In this document: positions 25,801 through 35,100 of the stretch, piece by piece
Layout of the letters: every line of letters starts with the position of its first letter
Numbering within the stretch: the stretch's first letter is position 1
From: Batillaria attramentaria
Taxonomy: Eukaryota > Mollusca > Gastropoda > Batillariidae
Assembly (NCBI GenBank): GCA_018292915.2
Contig: JACVVK020000095.1
Location: 602,001-666,000, forward strand
Direction of reading: 5' to 3'
Length of the DNA: 64,000 nucleotides
Notes under the pieces: model-generated
Told to the model about the DNA's origin: nothing
What the model saw: the letters and a program-made list of their open reading frames with translations, nothing else
The model's database searches: none
Made by a program: the position numbers and the translations under genes

Positions 25801-28283
25801 CATGCGCGCGACGGGGTCGATGGCATCACTAATGCTGAGGCAGTGGATGTGCTTGAGATTCTCAAGATCGTTGACCTGCACAAAGCAACTGCAGCATGAA
25901 CATTGTGGCATGTTTTTCTGGCACAGATTCTAAACCTTCCATAAAGAGTAACGCATATGTACATTTTCTAGTTTTAACTTTCCAGTTCAGCAATGACACC
26001 GAAGGCTTCAACAAGGCTCTCCAGAACTGCTGGTTGAAAAATCTTTGATCTATATGAAGCTGCCGATGAGACTAGATGCACCTGAAGTCTGTCTGTGATC
26101 AGTTACATAATTATCATCCTCAGTTTGCTTACGATTGCAGTTCCCACGGGTATATAGTGATCGCGTTAACCGGTAATCCACGTCTCCACTCGGCAAGACC
26201 CGAGGCCAAAGCACGGCCCCGCCCCTTTCCTCTCAGTGCCGTGTATTGGCAAAACACAGTACGTCCATGACGCCGTTTTATGGATAAATAGATGATTTCA
26301 AGATGAACGACATCCACGTTATGGTCTGTTTCCTCAAATGACGTCAGTGAACTTACTACAGTACTTTCTTTCCAAGTTTCAGTCATATCAAACTACTCGT
26401 GCCTCCCACGTTGCCGTGTCCGGCAAAAAGCTTGCCAGACCATGCCACGTGTTGTGCTAATTATGCCGCGGGACGCGATTGGCTGAATTCTGTTGGCTCG
26501 GCACTTTTGACTGACAGCAGTGTAGTCGTGCATTACCGGTAAAATACCGTTTGCAAAACCAGAATACCGGAAAAATTTGGAGCTGCCGGTCCCAGGGACC
26601 GGTTGTAATTTGCTGGGACCGGTAAACACTGTGGCCTCTTATAGGGGTGGGGCGCAGGGGGGGGGGGGGGGGTCCCAGTTTCAGCGAACGTTAATCACTG
26701 TCACAATAGTTTGTTCCCCACTGGCCAGGGCTTCTTTGTTCTTGCGATGGACTCGCTGCTATCTTTACCTCTCATACCGATACAGTGTTGCGACACTGTG
26801 ATTGTGTTTAGGTCGATTTGCAGCGTAATTCTTATCACTGGTTTTAATTCTCGTGGGACCGGTTCTGACACATGTTGTTGAGTGACAGTGTGAGGTAGTC
26901 GCTGATGGGACCGGTTTTCAAAATTCCTAGCACGATCACTGGATTGTGGATCAGAACCACCAAACATTTCCTGAGCACACAAGACTGCCTACACTCTAGC
27001 TGCACATACAAGATTTATTTTGAACTGTGAGTCATGTTATATAACAATAAACCCACATTCTAGGTGTCTTGAACTCCCTGATGGTTCAGATTTGAGCTCT
27101 TGACAGCAAGAATTGAAAACTGTAGAAGGAGAATTTTTAAAAAATATGTACAAAGCTGAACCCTAGCAAACACACATACATGATATACACAGAGAGAACA
27201 AGTGAGACTGAACACCTTTGGTTGCAATATGTACTGAGGAATTCCTTTGCTGTTGCTAGGAAACCCAAGGACATGGAACTCCTCTAGAGCACGGCAGTAC
27301 TCAAAGATGCTGGGCCTGGCCACAAAGTGCATGGACATGGTGTCAGAGTATTCCACTTGGTTCCGAAAGTGAATTGTCACATTCCGCAAACCCTCCAGTG
27401 TTTTCTGTGCACCGGCACACTCTGTGAGTGCCGTGTGCAAATCACGCATGTCTTTGATTGAAAAGGCGACTGTCTGAAGTTTGTTCAGCAGGGCCAGCAG
27501 TTCACATAGTCGCCTGGGGGTGATCTTGCAGTGAAGTATTTTCAGGGTGACAAGACCTGTACACTGACCAATGACATCGAAGCACTTCGAAGACAGCCAG
27601 TAGCAGTGGTTGAGATCCAGAAACTCTACATGCTGAGTTACAGGCTGGAGGTACTTGTGAAGAAGCTGGCTGGTAAGCTTATAGCAGCAAGGAAACAAGA
27701 TCTGCCTGTGTACAAAAAGATCAGACGCACCTCAACAATTATTGTTCACCTTCTTCACAGACACTGCAGTATCTTTCAGTTTTAAACTTGTATTTATATC
27801 TCCATTGAACAAAGTAAACATATCTGCAAATTTGTAGCATGCAAATTAAAGCTGTCACGGCACACAGATTGCGTATAATAATGCAAATGGAACATATGAA
27901 ATTAAATGGAACACAGGAAGAGCCCAATATGTTGACAAACATTTCCCATTAGATCGACTGACAAACTTAATTTGGATTGATACAGTATACGTAAAGCTCT
28001 CCTTTGAAAAGTGTTCAAGCAAGATTTCTAACCCTGCAACATACGAAAAAACAAACAGTGACAAACTGACAATCAAAGAGGAACTGCAACTGAACCAGCG
28101 AAAGAAGTGAGTGAAGTTTACGCATTACCTGACCAACTCTCTGTCTTTGCTGATTGCATTAAACCGCAAGCTGACTTTCCTCACTTCGATTAGATCGGCA
28201 TGATCCAAATATTTCAAAATACTTAACAGCACATCGTCAGACAATTTCTCAACCCACGAACTGTCTGTTTCACTGGTGGACAT
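17535..28283 (-). CDS. FBXL18: F-box and leucine-rich repeat protein 18-like
   Basis: Substrate adaptor of an SCF (SKP1-CUL1-F-box) ubiquitin ligase. There are twelve coding exons on the minus strand: 28283-28129, 27705-27216, 25875-25618, 22428-22270, 21742-21580, 21180-21020, 20622-20468, 20233-20154, 19526-19373, 18574-18439, 18014-17956 and 17706-17535. They total 2142 nt (713 aa), with phase kept at every junction. Exon 1 encodes an F-box (WVEKLSDDVLLSILKYL...). Exon 2 has HVEFLDLNHCYWL, aligning with the human FBXL18 segment around its CYWL. Later exons match LEHLELIG (here VQHFELIGAGF), LRDLRLEQ, LERLCIL and the C-terminal IFPL...HLEEL block. LRRs run through most of the protein. An in-frame Met at 28322 would add 13 residues. 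The exon-4 acceptor could instead be 22419, nine bases later and also in frame. Human FBXL18 is of similar length. Confidence 0.9.
18820..18935 (+). mobile_element. LINE/SINE 3' tail fragment
   Basis: GTGTGTGTTGATTGTAAGGC, GCCCTGAGCTCCCGCGAAAA, then TTTATTTATATTTATTATT, the usual 3' end of this retroelement type. No coding part remains. Confidence 0.45.
19257..19317. repeat. Four tandem 15-bp repeats
   Basis: The unit ACAACAGTTACTAGG is repeated four times without change in FBXL18 intron 9. Confidence 0.92.
19888..20013 (-). mobile_element. SINE family B, truncated
   Basis: Contains TTTAACGTCCTGTTCCAC through CCAGCCGGGATACGAACTC. It stops near CGAGCATCAGAG, before the A box. It lies in an FBXL18 intron. 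Confidence 0.65.
21817..21968. repeat. Three tandem 51-bp repeats
   Basis: Units start at 21817, 21868 and 21919 with AAAAACACTACCCCTTTAAC and run through GTGTTCTAACAAAATAAAG. They are almost identical and are followed by a (CAA)n tract. They lie in FBXL18 intron 4. Confidence 0.9.
23253..25569. repeat. Homogeneous 26-bp minisatellite, about 89 units, in FBXL18 intron 3
   Basis: The + strand unit is GTATGTGTTTGAAGGGCAAG plus CACAAG. Nearly all variation is at two positions: GCAAGC/GCAATC and TTTGAA/TTCGAA. The first two and last six units are all the T (GCAATC) type, and variants are commoner near the right end. On the gene's sense (minus) strand the unit has no AG dinucleotide and no stop codon in any frame. 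Confidence 0.95.
26133..26942. mobile_element. ACCGGT-rich repeat element, copy A (with about 356-bp insertion)
   Basis: Near-identical to 57011-57462, starting CAGTTCCCACGGGTATATAG and ending GCACGATCACTGG. Compared with the other copy, 26178-26533 is extra sequence placed at an AT dinucleotide. The ends GTATATAGTGATCGCG and CGCGATCACTGGTATATAC are inverted-repeat-like. The ACCGGT palindrome recurs several times. It sits in FBXL18 intron 2. Confidence 0.6.
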
Positions 28284-28854
28284 CGTCCCTATGAGGCTAA
28301 AACAAGAAATCGAAAGAGGCACCGGAGAGTTTGTTTCCCTTGTAAATTAGAGTTATTTCCCTTGCTTGGCTGTGGTGACTACACAAATGCTCGAAAGCCC
28401 GACATAAATGTTTTGTTTTTAGATTTGTGTCTTGCGGAGGAAGCTACATATCGAGAAATACACGTGTGCAGATGACAGCTGGATGTGTCTTGGAGGTGCA
28501 TACCATATGCGAAGTTCAACTGTTCTGCCAAGGTAAGTGAACAAAATGGGAAAAGGTGCCTCCCTTGCCAACCACTTTTCATCCAAACCTCATTTACAGT
28601 GTTTATGGACGTAAACATCTGTTGTTAGTGTTGTCTGCAACAGTTAAACTGTTTTAACTGTAAATATAACTGGATATGCCGACTGTTTACAAATGCAAAC
28701 AGCATGCACTTAACATAAATTAAATGCTTCTGTCCATGTCTTTGTTTGCAGCTTCACTAAGACTAAAAGTACAGCAAAGCATGCAGTCCCAGAAATATTT
28801 CTGGTTTGGTTGAGAGACAGGAGCGCACTGCAGCCTTGACAGCCACCCACTCTG
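28284..28854. promoter_or_regulatory. Divergent (probable bidirectional) promoter between FBXL18 and DUSP19, with a DUSP19 5'-UTR intron
   Basis: The start codons of two opposite-strand genes are 571 bp apart. On the + strand a strong donor follows CTGCCAAG (GT at 28533-28534) and an acceptor (TTTGTTTGCAG) ends near 28751. DUSP19 therefore probably has a non-coding first exon and a roughly 220-bp UTR intron. Transcription starts for both genes most likely fall in 28290-28480. A copy of the AAGGGAAATAACTC motif (minus strand, 28350-28363) lies here. No TATA box is evident. This is inferred from gene arrangement and splice signals. Confidence 0.5.
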
Positions 28855-30544
28855 ATGGCTGATTCAGAAAAACCTCTGCCTCAACGGTCTCCCAGCAAAC
28901 ATCCACACTATCAGGACAGATGCCCGCCTCCTTTAGATCTCACACAAAGCCTTTCACAGCAGCTGACTTCATTCAACAAATCATCGCTACGCAAAACTGA
29001 AACTGTGGTGACACTACCAGATGGACGACAGGTTGTCGAGGGGAAGGATGATCAAGGACGGACCATAACAAAGTCTATCAGTTTTGGGAGTCTTGGTTTT
29101 GTTGGTGTAGTACAGTTGGATTTACAAGTTGGGGAAATTCTCCCTGGCTTGATCATGGGTAAAGTATAATTTTTATTTTATGCACAGCTTTTGAACTAGA
29201 ATAATCCACAGGCTATTTGTTCAGTCAAAAGCTGTACAGTCACAATAGCTTATGCTTTGCGACTGCATGAAGTCCTTAAACCATGTGTAGCAATCTGTCC
29301 TTAGGTAACTTGGCCAAAGGTGGGTGGGAGTTTAATGTTACTTTTCCGCCATATATAGGTGGGTGGTGTCAAAGACAAGGCAACAAGAAAAGGCTGGCAC
29401 AAATATTTGCATCAGGCCAGGATTGAAACTCACAACCCAAGCATTGCAGGGCTCCCTAAAAGCTACAGACCTAAAGGGTCCACTGACCCCCAGTTCAAAA
29501 TTTTAGGGGGTCTTTGTACCTCCACTTTCAATTTTTAAAGGGTCAGAATCACTGATTTCTCAAGTTTTTAGTGCATGGAATTATAAATTCAGTAAATACT
29601 GCTGAACAGGGTGTGTGTGTGTGTGGTGTGTGTGTGTGTGTGCATGTGTGTGTGTGTGTGCCACGGTTTATCAGGGCTCCCTAAAAGCTACAGACCTAAA
29701 GGGTCCACTGACCCCCAGTTCAAAATTTTAGGGGGTCTTTGTACCCCCACTTTCAATTTTTAAAGGGTCAGAATCATTTCTCAAGTTTTTTTAGTGCATG
29801 GAATTATAAATTCAGTAAATACTGCTGAACACATAAGGTGTGTGTGTGTGTGTGTCACACTGTGTGTGTGCAAAACTGAATTTAATCAACTTCAAATCAT
29901 ATAATTAAATGAAGTGGGTACTGTCCGTACAATTCAGTTTTGTACACTAAGTTTTGCTGCTCTGTGCCGACCGGCTCTGACGCGACGTCTGAATCGTAGC
30001 TATCTCATCTGACTCCGAAGTGCACCCGCTGCCGGGCGAGGGCTCGAGCCCCTCCACAACTGACTTTTCCACTGACGAAAAAGTCTATAGTCTTTTGAAC
30101 TTTCACTTTTTTCGGTGGCATGATTCGTCACAGAGAAAACGAATCCGATCGGTAACAAGAGCACTGACTCTAAAATCTTTCGTCCATGGTTTCGACATCG
30201 CACGTACGCCGGGTGCTTCGGTGCGCAGAGGGAAAAGATGGGGCACGTTCACTACGCGCGAGTGGCTGTATAAGCCGCCGACCTGCAGCAGTAGACAGTT
30301 AACGCCTGCGAGCGTTAAACAGAACCGAACTGAACGCGGCCAAGGCAAGGGAGCACACTCATTCGATCACAAAAGCCTATAGGCGTACGCACGGTAGTGC
30401 AGAGGTAGTGCGTCAAGCTACGCACAGATCGCGTTCATAATGCTTCAACGTACCCTCTCGAATTTTTTTTAGTGCGTAAATTTTGACTTCAGTGCGTAAA
30501 TTACGCACAGACGCACAGTTTAGGGAGCCCTGGTTTATGTGTGT

Positions 30545-30594
<50 letters not shown>

Positions 30595-32245
30595 AAAACT
30601 TAATTTTATCAACTTCAAATCAAATAATTAAATGAAGTGGGTACAAATCGGTTTTGAAAGTTGGAAACTTTGACTTTTTGCTGCACAGAAGCGGAAAAAG
30701 ATGGGGCACGTTCACTACGCGTGAGTGGCTGTGGTAGCCGCCGATCTGCAGCAGTAGACAGTTAACGCCTGCGAGCGTTAAACAGAACAAAAAACAGAAC
30801 CGAACCGAACGCGGCCAAGGCAAGGGAGAACACTCACTCGATCACAAGAAGCCTGTAGGCGTACGCACGGTAGTGCAGAGGTAGCGCGTCAAGCTAAGCA
30901 CAGATCGCGTTCATAATGCTTCAACGTGCCCCCTCGAATTTTTTTTTAGGACGTAAATTTTTACTTTAGTGCGTAAATTACGCACAGACGCACAGTTTAG
31001 GGAGCCCTGCATTGTCAAAATGAAAGTCCAGCGGTGCAGCTACCATTCGGTTGCCCCAGCTCAACCCTAACTTTGCCATGTAACACCTAGCACTGCCAGT
31101 ATGCCATGCACCAACTTGGGAGGGTGTAGTATGGTCTAGCATGATATGACTATTCCTCAGCACACATATCACTTGTGTGTGTCTGTCTGTCTGTGTCTGG
31201 GTGGGTGGGTGGGTGGGTGTTCGTGTGTGAGTGTGTGTGTAGCGCGCACTGAGTGCTCTCTTGGGCAGATTGTCTGCGCTATATATGAACAATTTATTAT
31301 TATTATTGTTATTATATCCATCAATACTGAAATGCTCAAGGCGCCGCAGGGTTGAAGGAAAGTAGTAAAAGCCTGCTGCTGCCGAGTGTTACTGTTAGTT
31401 TATAGGCAAACCTCCACCCTGCTGTTCACTCTGGTGTGTGCGACAGTATTTCTCTTTTCCATTTATGCCACTGATGACAGTCTGCTCTTCTTCGAAAGAT
31501 GGATTCAAGATTTTTAGCGTGCACACTTGATATTTGTGCATGCGTGTGTACATGAGGGCAGGATAGTCACCAAAAACGTGGCCAGCTACCAGCTAATCCA
31601 CCTCCAGATGGACCACTGTTCAAACCATGCTAACTGCCATGAAAAAGAAGGGGAATTCTGCACTTAACTTTTGACTAGCTGACAAGCTGTCCATGATAAG
31701 CTACCATCAAATGGTTATAAGGGCCTAAGTGCCTATCAAATCCATGGTACATAGTGTCTTTTACCAAACAAATGGAGACAGAATTGTTCACAAAGACTTT
31801 CACTGGCCTTATTTGTTTCTTCATTACAGGATCTCAGGACGTCGCACACAACATGGAACTTCTGGACAAGTTCAAAGTGACACACATCCTGAATGTCGCT
31901 TCACACGTTGAAAACATCTACCCTGAAAAGTTCACCTACCTATCCATGGATCTCCGAGATCTGCCGGACTTTCCCATCTCCAAGGCTTTCCCCGAGGCCA
32001 TAGAATTTATCGATAAGGCCATTAAATCGGGGGGATGTGTCCTTGTACACTGCAATGCTGGTATTTCACGGTCTGCAACGATCGTGCTGGCTTATCTAAT
32101 GAAGGCAAAGGGACTGTCGCTGAACGATGCCTTCACTTATTTGCGCTCGAAGCGGCCATCTTCCTTCCCAAACTCTGGCTTCATGATCCAGTTGAAGACA
32201 TTTGAAGATTCTCTGGCCAAAGAAACTGAGAGTGAGAGTCAGTGA
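28855..32245 (+). CDS. DUSP19: Dual specificity protein phosphatase 19-like
   Basis: Cysteine phosphatase of the atypical DUSP family. Mammalian DUSP19 (SKRP1) acts in JNK signalling. Two coding exons, 28855-29158 and 31830-32245, join as G|GA to give 239 aa. The N-terminus SSLRKTETVVTLPDGR parallels DUSP19 NNLRK...TLTGKK. The catalytic domain runs from DLQVGEILPGLIMGSQDVA across the splice, followed by THILNVA. The active-site loop HCNAGISRS has Cys at about residue 176, and the likely general acid Asp lies in DLRDLPD near residue 145. NSGFMIQLKTFE follows, as in DUSP19. The tail is short and acidic. The ATG at 28855 is preceded by a UTR exon. The 2.67-kb intron is filled by nested mobile elements. 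Catalytic residues look intact. Confidence 0.94.
29447..31009. mobile_element. Outer CAGGGCTCCCTAAA-ended MITE in DUSP19 intron, interrupted by a second copy
   Basis: The left end CAGGGCTCCCTAAA is at 29447 and the right end TTTAGGGAGCCCTG finishes at 31009. CATTG flanks both sides (29442-29446 and 31010-31014). The site is inside a SINE, whose tRNA-like head is split by the insertion. A full copy of the same family interrupts the element at 29672-30532. Confidence 0.75.
29672..30532. mobile_element. Inner CAGGGCTCCCTAAA-ended MITE nested in the outer copy
   Basis: Same ends as the outer copy, flanked by GTTTAT on both sides (29666-29671 and 30533-30538). The interior shares with the outer copy the stretch from AAGATGGGGCACGTTCAC to GTGCGTAAATTACGCACAG, and it has an extra GC-rich part (29950-30110). 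No transposase ORF is present. Confidence 0.75.
31196..31318 (+). mobile_element. LINE/SINE 3' tail fragment
   Basis: GTGGGTGGGTG repeats are followed by GTAGCGCGCACTGAGTGCTC and GCGCTATATATGAACAATTT then (ATT)n. It lies in the DUSP19 intron. Confidence 0.45.
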
Positions 32246-32583
32246 AATCTGTCTATATCTTCGTCATGTCCACATCAGGCACATACCTTGCTAGAGCGAG
32301 CAAGCAGTGCGTATTGAACTATGGTGCATTGTCTCATCGTCTCATCATTGTCTTGTGTTGAGTGTCATCGTATTCTATGTATTTCTTCCATGTCGAATGT
32401 TCTGCGTGTTTAATACTTATGTGGTTGTTTTTTGTGGGTTTTTTTAGCAATGCTAAATCACCGTAGTGTAGTTTTAGCAATGCAGTATGCGGCAGACCTT
32501 GTTGCAAGTAGCACAGTGCATGGATTTCAGAATCCAGCCATTAAATTACTGAAGTTGGCAGTGTTTCTTATTACGCATATATG

Positions 32584-32779
32584 CAGGGTTGCACATTTTC
32601 CACAGCTTCTATAGGACAAAGTGTCCTGGAAACAGCAAAGTGATAGGACACAGTGTCCGGGCCACTTAGTGGCAATAAAAATTTTAATAGGACAAATGTC
32701 CGCTTGAGGTGGGGAAAAATAGGACATTTGAAATTTTTATAGGTCAATGTCCTGGGACCGACTTAAATGTGCAATCCTG
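32584..32779. mobile_element. 196-bp CAGGGTTGCACATTT-ended MITE (hAT-like)
   Basis: The ends CAGGGTTGCACATTT and AAATGTGCAATCCTG are inverted with one mismatch. The flanks CATATATG (32576-32583) and CATATGTG (32780-32787) form an 8-bp duplication with one mismatch, as expected for hAT. The interior repeats ATAGGACA and TGTCC words. Confidence 0.68.
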
Positions 32780-32941
32780 CATATGTGCGTCATTTACGCA
32801 GATTTCAGAATCTGACGCAGAGCTTTTGAGGCTGTACTTCACGGATTTTACAAAATGACCCTCTGAATTTGACGGATGATAATCAAAGTGACCCTCAGGT
32901 TTGAACGCTGTAAGGAACACTGGATGGTATGTTCATTCACT

Positions 32942-33215
32942 TTAATAATAATAAATAATGAATACAGTTTATATAGCGCCTATCTGTTTTCTACGAAACA
33001 CTCTTTGCTCTCACACACACACACACACACACTGACACACTGAGTGCCGATGAAACAGTGGTCGGTCTACAGCTCGAAAGCTTGCCTAAAGAGGTAGGTC
33101 TTCAAATGGGCCTTAAATTGAGTCAGCGTGGGAAGGTCCCTAATGGTGACAGGTAAAGCGTTCCAGACAGAGGGGGCGGCGTAAGAAAATGAACGTTCGC
33201 CAGTAATAAGTTAAT
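32942..33215 (-). mobile_element. LINE 3' fragment (CR1/L2-like reverse transcriptase C-terminus)
   Basis: The minus strand encodes SVWNALPVTIRDLPTLTQF then KAHLKTYLFRQAFEL and a stop, followed by a (CA)n-containing 3' region and an AT-rich tail. A shorter relative is at 2915-3105. Confidence 0.68.
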
Positions 33216-33518
33216 AACTTAAATATTAACTACTCAGGATGGAAGGTTTTGTCCCTTGTCACCCTCTGTGGACATGTGGTTTGTATATATATGTTCAGAA
33301 AAAAATCACCAAGAAATAATGTCCTCGCACACTTCAGTTTTGTAGATCTGTATAATTGCTGAAACGTTGGACAACATGGTCAAATGAAAAATATTGCCTA
33401 CTCACACTGTGGGTTGCTATTACTTCGAAATGAATATTATATACAGTTATGCAGTTCAGAACAAAGAATGCTCATACATTCTGCCAGAAAGCAACAACGG
33501 AATTTATCAGTAAGTCTC

Positions 33519-33694
33519 TGACCCCACAGGAGCGCGATCGTGCTCTGCCCTCACTCACTCAACACAGGCTGGCAGAGCGGGATCCCACTCTCACGATTTA
33601 AGTTTAGAAGTCGCAAAAGCGTGATCCCGCTCCACCGTCCAGTGTCAAGTGATTGAGAGAGGAGTGTGGTTGGGCTCCTGTGGGGTCAGGGAGT
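33519..33694. mobile_element. Short TIR element (CTGACCCCACAGGAGC ends)
   Basis: CTGACCCCACAGGAGC near the left end is repeated exactly inverted near the right end (GCTCCTGTGGGGTCAG). The interior has palindromic GCGGGATCCC/GCGTGATCCCGC words. The target duplication is unclear. Confidence 0.55.
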
Positions 33695-34734
33695 TAAAAA
33701 GAATGAGAGAAAAAAGTTAATAGCATTCCTTTCAAAGAGGCTGAAGGTTCGCAAGTGACATCGATACTGTCCTGTTAATCGGCATACCATCTCATGGCAT
33801 CCTGTAGGGAGCATGTCTATGTTCCCCATGTCTCTGTTTCCCCAAGTGTGTGTCCACACAGCAACCCTAACCTGAACCCTAGCCCTTACCTAACCCTAAA
33901 CATCTAATGACACACAGAAGGAACGCAGAGCCAGGAACATAGATCTGTCTGGGGGAACACAGGGCTGACCCCATTTTGTATTGCCAAAACTATCACAGTG
34001 ACCATTTCAGCCATCAGTTTCAGGTTCATTGCTTTATGCACATTCATACTTCTACACTAGCAGTACTAGTAAACAAAGTGAACGGAGGTGGTGTAGAGAC
34101 AACAGCAGAAGGAAATACTACTTTCCTGAAGCGGGACGTTCCCGGCACAAGAGTGATTGGGGAGCAGGCTTGTATTCTTTTGGTTAGCTTTTAATATTTT
34201 TAGAGTGCAACTTTTGCACCAAGCGTAGTGAATGGGCCGCTTAATTCAGAATGAACGAAATCTCCCAGGATTTTGTACATAGAGAGTGTCATTAAAAAGA
34301 AAACTCAAAGGGTATTTGATGTAGAACTGCAGAATTTTTTTTGGAACAAATGCCATATCTGTTTGATTACAGGTGCTGTACTGAATTACAGTTCATTTAA
34401 AGAAATGTTCGCTTGTGCAGCAAGCAGATATATATATTTTTTCTGTGTAAATAGATGTTATTTTGCCATACATTTGTATTTTCCTAGCGTGTTCTCAGAT
34501 CCCTCACAACGAATGCAAGTTTGTCGTTTTCCTTTCCATTAGGGGTTTCTGAGTGGAGATCAAAGATTTTTTTTTTTTTTTTTTTTAGCAGTGTTGCAAT
34601 GTGGACTCAATCACATTGTAAACTTCACGTTTTGTTCCTGCCTGTTTTATTTGATTGAATTAGTCTGCCGGAAAAGCTTGGAATTACCGTGGGCAAATTT
34701 GACTATGCATGAAGAACTGCTGTGGTGGGTTATA

Positions 34735-35100
34735 TGGTTTTGGACTGCGTGACAGGGTCACGCTCCCTGTTTTGAAAATCCAGTGTTAAATAGCTTACTT
34801 ACTTAGGCCCTTGGCTCCACGTGGAGCATAGGCCATCGACAACCCTTCGCCATCGCACTCTGTTCTGGGCTAGTCTTGCTACTCCAGTCCAGTTGGTAGT
34901 GTTAAATAGACCAGGGAACTAATGATGGTGACAGCCACATAATCATTGACATCACATGATGTGTTACATTCGTAACAAAGCAAACATTCCGGAGTCATAT
35001 CTATGGGGTGGGCGAGTCTCAGCTGTGTGGCAAAAGTCTACCCATTGGAACTGTAGCATTCCTGCTTAGGATAGGAGATGCTAAGGTGAAACAGTTCCCA
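34735..35100 (-). mobile_element. SINE family C, old copy split by an RTE fragment
   Basis: TTTTGGACTGCGTGACAGGG and AGACCAGGGAACTA resemble 45228-45563. The copy is interrupted at 34794-34898 and its right-hand head is no longer clear. Confidence 0.5.
34794..34898 (-). mobile_element. RTE-type LINE 3' fragment with 11-bp target duplication
   Basis: GTGTTAAATAG flanks both sides (34783-34793 and 34899-34909). The minus strand encodes ARLAQNRVRWRRVVDGLCS then TWSQGPK and a stop, a typical C-terminus of RTE-clade reverse transcriptases. Only about 105 bp inserted, the usual 5' truncation. Confidence 0.7.

Larger units (their letters stand above)
29322..31075 (-). mobile_element. SINE family B, split by the nested MITEs
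   Basis: The left part (29322-29446) runs from GTTTAATGTTACTTTTCCGC to CACAACCCAAGCATTG. The right part resumes at 31010 with CATTGTC and GCTACCATTCGG. The two halves together make one family-B SINE, so the outer MITE inserted after the SINE did. Confidence 0.7.
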
